A DNA stretch of 64,000 nucleotides from Ahaetulla prasina (taxonomy: Eukaryota > Chordata > Lepidosauria > Squamata > Colubridae). Shown piece after piece: positions 34,512-45,182 of the stretch. How positions within the stretch are numbered: the first letter of the stretch is position 1; every line of letters starts with the position of its first letter. Location of the stretch: the NCBI RefSeq assembly GCF_028640845.1, contig NC_080546.1, positions 53,021,409 to 53,085,408 on the forward strand, in the 5' to 3' direction. The position numbers were made by a program, and so were the translations under genes. The notes under the pieces are model-generated. The model saw only the letters and a program-made list of their open reading frames with translations, searched no databases and was not told the DNA's origin.

Positions 34512-35559
34512 ATGGCTACTAAACCACCTAAGACTGGGGCAGAAGGGTTCTGAACCAGCTTTAGAAGATCTGATTAAAGAGCAAGGAAAGTGTCTGAAGA
34601 AAGGTTTAAGGAGATTATGGATAATAATGAGAAAATAAGAGAAGAAATAAGAGAATAATAAAAATAAGAGAAGATATCTTGATGGCTTTTCAAGGTTTGG
34701 CAAAAGACTGGAGGTGGTGGAGGAGGAGGTGCAAGAAATTGTTCAGTCAAATCAACAAATAGAAAATAGAATGGGGGGAATGCAAATCAAATTGGATAAA
34801 AATGAAGATCAAGTGGTGGTGATGCAGTATAGAATGATGGAAGGAGCTCTGAGAATTAGGGGTTTGAATGAGGAGAAAGGGGAAGATTTAAAAAAATTTT
34901 TATCAGAAGCTCTGGCTGAATTTATTGAACTTGATCCACAAGAGGTTGCTTATCAAATTGACAAAATTTATAGAGTTAATTCTTGGATTGCTAGGCAAAA
35001 GAAACTTCCTAGAGACATCGTGGTTTATTTTTTGAAAAGAACAGTGAGGAATCAAATTTTGCAAGTTGCTTTTCAGAAAAACTTGAAAATAGGTGAACAG
35101 GAGTTGAAGGTTTTGAAAGAGATTCCTCCCAAGATGTTAAGGGATAGAAAGGACTTTACATTTTTCACACAAGAACTTAAGAAATACCAGATTCAATTTA
35201 GATGGGAGGTTCCAGTTGGCTTGACAGTGTATTATCAAGGAAGGAGATATCGTATTGACACAGTGCTTAAGGCCAAAGATTTTCTTTCTACAGTGCTGAA
35301 ATTTGAAATAGAAATAATAGAAAAAAGAATTCAAGAGACTCAAATGGGTGTGGAAGCTGAGGTGATTCCAGTGATGTTACCATCAGAGGAACAACCACAA
35401 GAACAAAGACTGACGAGGGGAGCCCTTAAGCGTAAAGAAAAGGAGCAACAAACTCAAAGTAAAGTTCAGGATTCTGCTACAGAAGCGGTGGGAGGAGCAC
35501 GGCCAAGATACGGAGGACGATCTTCAGTTGATTGCTCAAAGGCTTCAGCAGCCCAGTAA
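34512..35559 (+). pseudogene. L1 ORF1p (copy D) with early frameshifts
   Basis: The likely native start is ATG 34512 (MATKPPKTGAEG); a frameshift then stops it, and the frame is regained from 34714 on. The open part (281 codons) has a coiled coil (VEEEVQEIVQSNQQIENRMG), RRM start (MEGALRIRGLNEEKGEDLKK), IYRVNSWIARQKKLPRDIVV and a CTD with KYQIQFRWEVPVGLTVYYQG. A basic tail (ALKRKEKEQQ) ends at TAA 35557-35559. The stop overlaps the ORF2 start as TAATG. RNA-binding chaperone of the L1 RNP; inactive here. Confidence 0.87.
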
Positions 35560-38500
35560 TGGCAAATAAAATCTTGACTTGGAATGTCAATGGTTTGAAC
35601 TCAGCTCAGAAGAGAAGAAAAATATTTCATTATTTGAAACAATTTAAAATGATGTTATTTGCTTACAAGAAAGCATATTAAATTATCAGATCAAAAGTAC
35701 CTAATAAACTCAAAGTTAGGTAAACATTTTGTTGCTTCAGCTTTGGAGAAAAACATGGCATAGTGGTTTATTTGAGAAAAGATATACCAGCCAAGTTAAT
35801 AGAGGCAGATATTCACGGAAGATATATTGCTATTGAACTTACAATAGAAACAAAAGGACTCTCTTGCTTGGTATATATGCACCCAATCAGCAACAAGAAA
35901 ATTTATAGAATGTTATATGATAAGTTGATCTATGGGATTATAAATCGTGCATTATATTGGGAGATTGGAATGGAGTAATAGATACACGAAAGGACAAGAG
36001 AATTTCTTCCAAGAAGATACCTGCACATGCAAAGCTGCCTAAATCCTTTTTTGATATGATAGAAGATTTTGAGTTAAGAGATGTATGGAGACTGCGGAAT
36101 TTGGAGGAAAGAGACTATACTTTTTGCTCTGATAGGCATCAATCCTTCTCACGTATTGATTTTATTTTAATTTCTAATGATTTGCTTTTTAGGGTGAAGA
36201 AAACTAAGATATTTCCAAGATGTTTGTCTGATCATAGTCCTGTTTGGATGGAATTGCAATATGGAAAAGAGGGTAGAAGAACTTGGAGATTAAATGAAAA
36301 TTTGTTTAGATATCAGGATAATGTAAATCAATGTAAAAAGCAGATGAAAGAATTTTTTGATTATAATTTGAATAATGAAACATCGATAGAAATGGTTTGG
36401 GACTCCAGTAAAGCTTTTATGAGAGGTGTATTAATATATCTTAATAATAGACAGAGAAATAAGCAACAAAGACAGCGTAGGTATTTAGAAGAGGAAATTT
36501 ATAAGAAACAACAATTATTAATACATAATCCACATGATCAAAAACTTAAAGATGCAATAAAGTTACTACAGAATCAATTTAATATGATAATGGCTGATCA
36601 GGTGGCAACAAATATACAATATGCCAAACATAATACTTTTGTAATGCAAATAGACCTGGTAGGTGGTTAGCATACACTTTAAGGAAAAGACAAAAACAAC
36701 GTACTATAGAAAAAATAGAATATAAAGGTAAAGAGAGATATCAACAGGATAAAATTAAAAAAGCTTTTTTAGAATATTATACAAATTTATATCTTAAAGA
36801 TAATATATTGAATAGGGATATTGATAATTATTTGAAGGAATATAAGGTTAAAAATTTAACTTTAGAACAAACGGATGAACTGAATCGGCCTATAACCTCG
36901 GAAGAAATTATTTTGGTAATTAAACAATTAAAAATGGGGAAAACTGGTACGGATGGGCTCACAGTTAGTTATTATAGGAATTTACAGGATGAGATGTTAG
37001 GTCCACTTAAGGAATTATTTAATCAGATACAACTAGGAGGGGGAATTCCCCCCTCATGGAGAACCTCTTTTATTTCATTGATACCAAAAGAGGAACAGGA
37101 TTGTTCTAAACCTGGGAATTATAGGCCAATCTCACTTTTAAATAATGATTATAAGATTTTTGTTAAAATAATAGCTAATAGATTAATGTTGATTCTGCAG
37201 CGAAGAATTCATAATGATCAATCTGGATTTATAAAAGGGAGACAGATGAGGAATAATGTTAGGCAGATTGTTAATTTACTGGAGTACTTAGAAAAGAAAA
37301 ATTTTATTCCAGCAGCATTTATTTTCTCGATGCAGAGAAAGCTTTTGATCGATTGCATTGGGATTTTTATTTAAATTAGTAGAAAAGATGCAATTTGGAG
37401 ATGGTTTTTTAAGAATAATTAGGGCAATTTATGGAGAGCAAACAGCACAGATTATAATCAATGGTAGCTTAACAGAACCTTTTAAGATTGCGAAAGGAAC
37501 AAGACAGGGATGTCCTTTATCACCATTATTGTTTATTTTAACTCTAGAACCATTATTGGATAAAATACGAGAAGTAAAGGAGATAGAGGAATTAGAGTTA
37601 GACAATATGAATATAAGTTAAGAGCTTTTGCAGATGATTTGGTGATTACTTTAACAAACCCTATAAATTCTAGTAAATCTTTGTTGGAAATAATTGATCA
37701 ATATGGGAATGTCTCAGGGTTTAAGGTAAATCAGAAAAGACAAAAGTGATAATAAAAATATGGCCAGACAACAGAAAGAAAAACTAGAGGAAGTAACAGG
37801 ATTTGAAATTGTAAAGAAGGTTAAGTACTTAGGGTTTATATTACGTCGTCAAATGTGAAATTGTATAAGAATAACTATGAGGTTTTATGGCAAAAGTTCA
37901 GAAGGAGTTGATTGTTTGGAAAAATTGCAATTATCTTTGCTGGGAGAATTGCTGCTATTAAAATGAATGTTTTACCTAGATTTTTATTCCTCTTTCAGAT
38001 GATACCAATAATTAAGAAAGATAAGAATCTTGAGGAATGGCAGAAGGAATTAACAAATTTATATGGGAAGGTAAAAAGCTAGGGTTAAAATGAAAATAAT
38101 TCAAGATTCTCGGGAAAGGGGAGGTTTAAAAATGCCTAATTTTAAATTATATTATGAAGCAGCTGTTCTCTCTGCAATAAGTGATTGGTTTAATTTAACA
38201 GAGGACAGAATTTTGAATATAGAAGGTTATGATTTGCTATATGGATGGCATGCATATTTAATTTATGACAAAAAAGTGGATAAGGCCTTTAAAAATCATG
38301 TGCTAAGAAATGCCCTTCTGCGTGTTTGGAAAAAATACTCTTATAAACTAAATTATAAGGTTCCTATATGGGCAAGTCCTAGACATACAGTAGAAAATAT
38401 AAACATAGAACAGAATCAGGAAATGATTACGTATAAAGATCTTTTGTATACTGAAAGAGGTAATTTGCAGTTAAAATCTCTGCAAGTATTAAGAGGGGAA

Positions 38501-39310
38501 GGGAAAAATTATACTTGGTTTCAATATGAGCAACTACGTGCTAAATGGAAGGGAGATCAGAAAATTGGTATAGAGCAGAACGAGGGAAATTTGGTAAAGC
38601 AAATTAGAAATCAGTCTCAGGAGCATATAAAGAAATTGTATAATGTGTTACTTGAAATAGATTCTGAAAGGGACTTGGTAAAGGACTGTATGATAAAGTG
38701 GGCACAAAATTTTCAGGAGCCAATATTATTGGAAACGTGGGAAAAAATTTGGGTTAGAAATGTTAAATTCACGCAGGCACAGAATCTGAGGGAAAATTTT
38801 TATAAAATGTTTTATAGATGGCACTTAGATCCTAAGAAATTATCGTGTATGTATCCAGAAATGCAAGCAAAATGTTGGAGATGTAATTGTGATGACGCTA
38901 CATATTTTCACATTTGGTGGACTTGTAAGGACATAAAGGCCTTTTGGATAAAAATTTGGTGGATTTTACAAAATGTTTTGAAAAAGAAGATAAAGTTCCT
39001 GCCGCAATTTTTCTTGTTGGGAATTATTACGGATTGTACAGTAATTGAGACTAAATTGATTTTAAATCTAATAACTGCAGCAAGATTACTAATAGGACAA
39101 TATTGGAAGAAAAAAGAAGTACCAACAATAGAAGAATGGATATTGAAAGTTGCCAATTTGGCTGAGATGGCGAAGATATCAGCCTTTTTGAAAGACAATA
39201 CGCAAGAAAGATACTTAAAGGAATGGAAAAAATGGATTGACTATATTCAACGTAGATATCAGACTAAGAGTTATCAGACTGTTTTGAATGATTATGATGT
39301 ATTATTTTGA
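35559..39310 (+). pseudogene. L1 ORF2 (copy D): endonuclease, RT, C-terminal Cys motif
   Basis: Begins MANKILTWNVNGLNSAQKRR at 35559 (endonuclease motif I). The endonuclease continues at 35763-35978 and 35957-36670, with RIDFILIS and LSDHSPVWMEL carrying the catalytic His. RT lies in 36808-37374 (GNYRPISLLNNDYKIFVKII, QSGFIKGRQMRNNVRQIV) and 37358-37621 (GTRQGCPLSPLLFIL); FADD follows at about 37630. The C-terminal domain (38090-39310, 406 codons) ends with CWRCNCDDATYFHIWWTC, the CX2C-X8-H-X4-C motif of L1 ORF2p. The block A Asp is disrupted by a single-base loss near 37330 (FIFSMQRK for FIFLDAEK in copy E). Frameshifts separate the pieces. Confidence 0.92.
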
Positions 39311-40770
39311 TTGCTTTTGGGGAAGTTAGGAATTGATGATTGTAGGGTATAATTAAGTTGGGACGAAAATTTTTAGCATATGTTTGTTTTATTTTAACTA
39401 TACCTTGTGCTCGTTCCGGGAAGTCGGGGGGGGGGAGGGGGGTTGCGAAGGGAGGGGGGAGGAGGGGGGGAAAGGGGGGGAAAAATTTTGTAAAACTTTT
39501 TGAATAAAAAAAAAAAAGTTTGAAGCGGTTGACATTAAGCTTGAATCTATTTTTTGCTCTTGTAATATTGCGATTGAAGCTGAAGTAGTCATTTACAGGA
39601 AGGATATTGCAATAGATGATTTTGTGTGTTAAACACAGGTCATGTCGAAGTCGACGGAGTTGTAAGTTTTCTAATCCCAGGATTTCAAGCCTGGTGGTAT
39701 AATGTATTTTGTTGTTTTCGGAGGAGTGAAGAACTCTTCTAGTAAAATATTTCTGGACGCGTTCTATTGTATTTATGTCAGAGATGTGGTGTGGGTTCCA
39801 GACTGATGAGCTGTATTCAAGAATAGGTCTGGCAAATGTTTTGTATGCTCTAGTTAGAAGTGTAGAGTTTTTGGAAAAGAAGCTGCGTAAAATTAGGTTT
39901 ACTACTTTTACAGCCTTTTTTGCTATGTAGTTGCAGTGGGCTTTGGCATTTAGGTCATTTGATATGAGAACTCCAAGATCTTTGACAGGGTGAGGATCGT
40001 CAGTAAGGTAATGACCATCAAGTTTGTATTTGTTGATAGGATTCTTTTTTCCAATATGTAAGACTGAGCATTTGCTGGTAGAGATTTGGAGTTGCCAAGT
40101 TTTAGACCAATCGGAAACTAAGTCGAGGTCTTCTTGAATGGTAGAACTATTGTTAGTGGTATTAAATAGTTTGACATCATCAGCAAAGAGAACACAATAA
40201 CTTGAGATGAGGTCACAGAGATCATTTATGTATAGTATGAAGAGCGTTGGACCAAGAACACTACCTTGGGGAACGCCACTTTTGACAGGAACAGGATTTG
40301 ATATAGCGTTGCCAATTTTGACCACTGTTTGACAGGAAGGTGTTTATCCAATTGTGAAGAGGTCCCGAAATGCCGTAGGATTTTAGTTTGAGGAGTAGTT
40401 TATCATGTACTACTGAATCAAAAGCTTTGCAGAAGTCTATGTAGATTGGATCTATTGCTTTACCTTGATCAAGGTTGGTAGTCCATATGTTTTTGCAATG
40501 AAGAAGTTGTAAGTTACAAGACAATTTTTTTCTGAAACCAAATTGTTTATTAGAGAGAAGATTGTTTGTTTCAAGGTGGAGTGTAATGGATTGGTTTATG
40601 ATAGATTCCATTACTTTGCATGAGACACAGCATAGAGAGATAGGTCTGTAATTTTCCACTAGGCCTGGATCTCCTTTTTTGAAGATAGGGATGACTGTGG
40701 CTAGAGACCAGAGTTTTGGAAGGGAACTAGTTTTGAAGGCTTTATTAAAGATTATGCTTAAGGGTTCATC

Positions 40771-40920
40771 TAGTTTAGTGATCAGGCCATGATATTATCT
40801 AGTTTTAATTGGGTTTTAATGTTTATTTATTGTACTGTTTTAATATGCCTGTGAACCGCCCTGAGTCCTACGGGAGATGGTGCGGTATATAAGTTCGATT
40901 AATAAAATAAATAAATAAAT
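40771..40920 (+). mobile_element. CR1/L2-group LINE 3' tail insertion
   Basis: About 150 bp ending GAACCGCCCTGAGTCCTACG, a GCGGTATATAAG-like segment and an (AAAT)n tail, inserted in the RT of copy G. Removing it restores the host LINE codons K-L-S-I-N-I-D-E-P-L-S. Only the 3' UTR is present, from extreme 5' truncation. Confidence 0.82.
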
Positions 40921-41918
40921 CTATATTAATTGAAAGTTTTTTTAAAAAGTATGCACATAGTCCATCTGGTCCAATAGATAATGATGGTTTCAGGTTGCGA
41001 AGGGCTTTTTCAACATTATCTTCTGTGAAGTCTATATGTGTTAGGTCGTTGTTTTCTTCTGTGATGTTTATATGAGTTAAGTCGTTGTTAACATTTTTGG
41101 TACGATTGGGGAATGTTGGATATGAGCCATCACTGTTTACAAAGACTGAGCCGAAGAATGTGTTAAAGAGGTTTGCTTTAACTGTTTCGTCAGTACATTC
41201 TTTGCCGTTAGGTTCTTTTAGTGGTGGGATGGATCTTGTTTCTTTAAGTTTATTGTTCACAAAATTATAGAAAGCACGATTGGAATTAGTGCGTAGAAGG
41301 TCTTCTTCTTGTTTGGTGTGGTAAGTGTTACATTCTGTTTTTATTTGGTTGCAAATATTCTTGTAATGGTTTTTGAAGTTTGCTACATAACCCTATTTGG
41401 TTTTTTTCCAGAGGGATTTTTTTTTGGATTGCAGCTTTTTTATTGATATGGGAAATTTGCTTTTCTTTTTGATTTTGGTGGTGATTTGTGGTAGATATAG
41501 TTTGATGATTTTATTGATTTCAAGTAGGAATACTTTATAGTAGTGATACAGGTTGAGAATAGATTTTGCCAGTCAAGAAATGAGAGATCATTGTTTATAA
41601 GGTCATAGTTGGCTTTTTTAAAATTGTAGTTTGGATTACTATTGTTGTGATGATTTATGCAAGGGCGTATGTTTAGATAAAAGTCTATCATGCAGTGGTC
41701 ACTGTTGGAAAAGGGTTCTTTTACTTGTAGTCCATAAATTGAGTTCGCATTATTACAAAAGATGAGTTCAAGGCAGTTCATGAGTCTAGAATTGTTAGTT
41801 ACTAGTTGTTCAAGACCTAGGTTTGTAACTGCGTTGTATAGTGTAGTATGGACTGGTTCAGTTGTACATTCATTTGTTATCCAGTTTATAGAAGGTAGAT
41901 TTAGGTCTCCCAGAAAGA

Positions 41919-42605
41919 TTTATTTATTTATTTATTTATTAATCATATTTATATACCGCCCTATCTCCCGAAGGACTCAGGGCGGTTCACAGGCGCTTAA
42001 AAACATATAAATACAGAATAAAAACAATTAAAAAACTTATTTTAAAGCCCGTTAATTAAAATATACAAATAAAACCCAATTAAAACCCAGAAATTTAAAA
42101 TCTAGCTCAGTCCTGCACAATTAAATAAGTATGTTTTAAGCCCGCGGCGGAAGGTCCGAAGGTCCGGAAGCTGACGGAGTCCGGGGGGTAGTTCGTTCCA
42201 AAGGGTGGGAGCCCCACAGAAGGCCCTTCCCCTGGGCGTCGCCAAACGACATTGCCTCGCTGACGGCACCCTGAGGAGACCCTCTCTGTGAGAGCGCACG
42301 GGTCGGTGAGAGGTATTCGGTAGCAGTAGGCGATCCCGTAAATAACCCGGCCCAATGCCATGGAGCGCTTTAAAGGTGGTCACCAGAACCTTGAAGCGCA
42401 CCCGGAAGGCCACAGGTAGCCAGTGCAGTCTGCGCAGGATGGGTGTTATACGGGAGCCACGAGGGGCTCCATCTATCACCCGCGCAGCTGCATTCTGGAC
42501 TAACTGCAGCCTCCGGATGCCCTTCAAGGGGAGCCCCATGTAGAGAGCATTGCAGATGAGAGGATATGGGCAAGAGGTAGCCCATGTTAGTAGTGAGGTT
42601 AACAT
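41919..42605 (-). mobile_element. CR1/L2-group LINE, C-terminal RT part and 3' tail
   Basis: On the minus strand 42605-42102 is open for 167 codons: CNALYMGLPLKGIRRLQLVQ, NAAARVIDGAPRGSRITPIL, RRLHWLPVAFRVRFKVLVTT, FKALHG, FCGAPTLWNELP and a final FRRGLKTYLF. These are the C-terminal motifs of CR1/L2-type ORF2. The 3' UTR ends GAACCGCCCTGAGTCCTTCG, then an (AAAT)n tail (TTTA repeats at 41919-41940). It is inserted in the endonuclease of copy G. The frame has no stop, so this is a young insertion, though 5'-truncated. Confidence 0.88.
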
Positions 42606-42999
42606 ATTTGCATGAGCGATGTCGTAGTCAGGGGCTCTCTAGCATAGTATGAATCTAAGTGTGGTGTTGGTGGACAGGTCACATACAATAGTTTCAGGTA
42701 GAGAGAGTTTGTGTGCAACTTGAATATTTTTTAAGTTCAGTGATTTTTTTGTAAAAAATAGCTACTCCCCTACCTCTGCGGTGTTCACGATCTGATCGAA
42801 GGACTTGGTATTCTTTGTTTGAAATAATAGAGTCATTGAAGGATGAGTTTAGCCATGTTTCGCAAACAAATATGATGTCAAATGTACCATTGTTTACTAA
42901 GAGGATAAATTCAGGTAATTTGTTTACAATACTTCTTGCATTTATTAATTTACAATTGAGACCTGTAGTATTTAGTGTAGGAGAGGTAAGGGGCGTGCA

Positions 43000-43612
43000 T
43001 ACCTAGTTTTGATTGGTAGTTGATTGAGGGTTTTTTGTAACAGGTGGTGGAATGTAGGTTGGTTGAGCAATGAGTGGTTGATCATTGGATGATTGAAGGT
43101 TTTGAATGGGTGGTTGAGGATTTGCAGGTTGATCGATGGGTGAATGGGTGTTTCGATTTATAGATGGATGGATGCCTTGTTTGGTGGATGGTTGAATGAT
43201 TTGATTGGAGTGTGGTTGAGTGATGGGGGTTTGATTGAAGGATTTTGTTTTTATGCAGTCAGCACGATAGTCAATGTAAAGGTTAGTTTCTCCTTGTCGT
43301 CGTTTGAGCTCTAAACGAAGTTCACGGGATCTAATACGTTGTAGGAATGATAAGTCTGGTCTAGCTCTAAGTTTGTTGTAGCTGAGGTTGTTTCTGGCAA
43401 TTGTGTTTATAGTATAAATGAGATTTCTTTTGCTGGTTTCATTTTTGCATATGATTCTACAGAATTTGGGTGCTACTGAACCATCGTTGTATTTGAATTC
43501 AGGTCCATCTCTGGAGACTTCAGTTATTTCACTAGGGTCAAAGGTTGTTAATTTGTAATTTGAAATGATGTTTCGTATTTTATCAATTTTTGGTTCATTT
43601 GTAATATCTAGA
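43000..43612 (-). pseudogene. LINE ORF1 C-terminal part (copy G)
   Basis: From 43612 the minus strand is open for nearly 200 codons with no start visible. It reads DITNEPKIDKIRNIISNYKL, then EFKYNDGSVAPKFCRIICKN, LSFLQRIRSRELRLELKRRQ, then a Gln/Pro/Asn-rich tail with repeated QP and NQ pairs (about 43250-43010), stopping just before the endonuclease frame. The basic stretch followed by a low-complexity tail fits the nucleic-acid-binding ORF1 of CR1-group LINEs. The 5' end is cut at the junction with repeat R. Confidence 0.7.
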
Positions 43613-43613
43613 C

Positions 43614-43786
43614 CTTCCCTGCTGTTCTTCCCTAAAATCTCTCTCCTTATTGAAACTGGGATGGGCTTTTTTTGTTTTGCTTTTTCTTGTGAAAAATTAT
43701 ATTTGCAGCAAGAAGAAAGAACAATTTTCAGCAGGATGAGTTAAACTGTATTAGGCTCTGATACTAATTCATACTTGCCATCTGAA
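43614..43786. repeat. 175-bp repeat R, copy 2
   Basis: Same orientation as and nearly identical to 26721-26896, sharing for example ACAATTTTCAGCAGGATGAG and TAGGCTCTGATACTAATTCA. It directly abuts the 5' end of LINE copy G. Confidence 0.8.
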
Positions 43787-43879
43787 TTCATTGTTATTTC
43801 AAGAGCAATAAAGAGACCAGAGAATTGTTCATATATCTCCATTTGAATAATCAGGAGCTGAATTTCAGGGTACCTGGAA

Positions 43880-43945
43880 ATGCTACAGGTGTCAAACTTG
43901 ATCGCATCATGTGATGTCATGTGACATATTGCGATTTTTTTTGCC
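43880..43945. repeat. hAT MITE remnant
   Basis: ACAGGTGTCAAACTTGATCG resembles the terminal repeat of the MITE at 44291. The other end is not found. Confidence 0.35.
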
Positions 43946-43959
43946 TTTGTAGAGCTGGG

Positions 43960-44815
43960 GTTACTTCATTATTTTACAAAAAGAAAGCCAAAATGGAGAA
44001 GCCATGTGTGAAAAACTAAATACATCTTTTCTCTTCCATAGCTATGAAGAGGCTAAGTGGCAGCCAGATGCTGCTAATCAAGTACCTTTGATCAATTGAT
44101 CATCAGCAAGTGTGACTACCTCTATAAAAGCTGAAGTTTTAGGAGTTTGCTAGTCTCCAGCATTGAGATATGTGTTAACACAATGCCAAAAAGTAAAGAA
44201 ATCATCAATGATCTTAGAGAAGCAACTGCACATCAATCTGGGAAGAGTTGTAAGCCCATTTACAATTTATTTAAAGTCATTGTTCTACAGCAGGGGTGTC
44301 AAACTCATGACCCACAGGTCAGATGCATCACATGCTAGCTCCGCCCCTGCCCAGTTTAGTGAAGGGGGGAAAAGTCCCCCCCCCACATGATGACACAAGT
44401 TTGACACCCCTGTTCTATAGTGCGGATGATTATTCACAAGTGCAAAAGATTCAAGACTGTTGCCAATCTTCCAAAGAATGGATGTCCCAGCAAATTCACC
44501 CCAAGGTTGGATCATGCAATGCTCAGAGAAATTGCAAAAAATCCAAGAGTTACATCTGAGACACTACATGCCTCAATTAACTTCTTAAATATTGAAGTTC
44601 ATGACAGTACAATTAGAAAAAGATTTAACAAGTATGGTTTGTTGGGAGGGTTGCCAGGAGAAAGCCTCTTCTCTTTAAAAAGAACATGGCAGCATGGCTT
44701 AGATTTACAAAGTTGCATTTAAACAATCCACAAGAATTCTGGAACACTATCTTTTGAACGGATGAGACCAAAGTGGAGATGATATAGAATGACATCACTG
44801 GTACACATATGCCCT
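43960..44815 (+). mobile_element. Tc1/mariner-type transposon, N-terminal half
   Basis: The left subterminal sequence (AATGGAGAAGCCATGTGTGA) is the same as that inside the opposite end of the Tc1 copy at 26084, as expected for long terminal inverted repeats. Transposase starts at ATG 44183 (MPKSKEIINDLREATAHQSG). After the MITE interruption it continues at 44425 (IHKCKRFKTVANLPKNGCPS, KFTPRLDHAMLREIAKNPRV, EVHDSTIRKRFNKYGLLG), a helix-turn-helix DNA-binding domain. It reaches the region before the first catalytic Asp (FWNTIF-like, TDETKVE) with a stop in between, and breaks off at about 44815. It is not the missing half of the 26-kb copy: the orientation is wrong. Confidence 0.87.
44291..44412. 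mobile_element. hAT-type MITE inside the Tc1 transposase
   Basis: Perfect 15-bp terminal inverted repeats caggggtgtcaaact/agtttgacacccctg, flanked by ttctacag (44283-44290) and ttctatag (44413-44420), an 8-bp target-site duplication with one mismatch. 122 bp, non-coding. Confidence 0.94.
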
Positions 44816-44839
44816 TGAACTAACATTGGGGAAAAGGTC

Positions 44840-45182
44840 AAGGCTGTTCTATTGGTCAACCAAATGCACGTGCGCCTCCTGCTGGCCAGCTGGTCTTTGG
44901 GTCTCTGTTGCGCATGCGGGGGGCTGTGTGCATGCATGGGGGGCACTCCAAGGGTGCACGCATGAGCGGGGGGGGCTGGGCACGTGGGGGGGTGCACGCA
45001 TGCGGGGAGCATGCAGGGGGCCACACACACACATTGCATTTTGGGGGTTCAGGTGCATGCTCACATTGCATTTTGGCGGTTCAGGTGCATGAGTGCATTC
45101 ACACAGGCGCTTTAGGCACGCACGTGCATTTGTGCAAGAACACGCTTTGGGCACTCAGTACGGAAAATGCTAGCCATCACTG
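44840..45182 (-). mobile_element. hAT-type MITE, one end only, with a minisatellite
   Basis: The right end read on the minus strand is CAGTGATGGCTAGCATTTTC, a common squamate hAT end. The matching left end is not seen. The G+C-rich interior has a 31-bp unit (TGCATTTTGGGGGTTCAGGT...) repeated at about 45034 and 45066, and alternating purine-pyrimidine (CA/CG) stretches. Open frames here run on several strands at once and are not genes. Confidence 0.6.

Larger units (their letters stand above)
33933..39515 (+). mobile_element. full-length L1 LINE (copy D) nested in a CR1-group LINE
   Basis: The 18-bp target-site duplication aagtttgaagcggttgac lies at 33915-33932 and 39516-39533. It starts CTTCCGGGTGGCTCCACCTC, has a 0.6-kb 5' UTR, ORF1 (34512-35559), ORF2 (from 35559), a G-run-rich 3' UTR (39418-39480) and a poly(A) at 39506-39517. 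ORF2 is broken by at least five small frameshifts, mainly in homopolymers. It belongs to a different L1 lineage from copies B and C: both ORF1 and the RT region differ strongly. Confidence 0.95.
33864..43612 (-). mobile_element. CR1/Rex1-group LINE, near full-length, interrupted (copy G)
   Basis: Read on the minus strand from 43612: the ORF1 C-terminal part (43612 to about 43000), endonuclease (about 42975-42610 and 41918-41440), linker, then RT (41260 to about 39540). The last 70 bp lie at 33932-33864. Three later insertions split it: a CR1/L2 fragment (41919-42605), a CR1/L2 3' fragment (40771-40920) and the full-length L1 D (33933-39515). RT signatures include ENYRPISLCCVSCKVM, IDFCKAFDSVVHDKL, SGVPQGSVLGPTLFILYIND and YCVLFADDVKLF. 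Several frameshifts make it inactive. The expected 3' UTR and tail are missing on the left. Confidence 0.9.

Noticed and set aside
26084..44815. One Tc1 element split by a 17-kb insertion
   Set aside because: The two halves are in orientations that cannot join into one transposase by removing what lies between.
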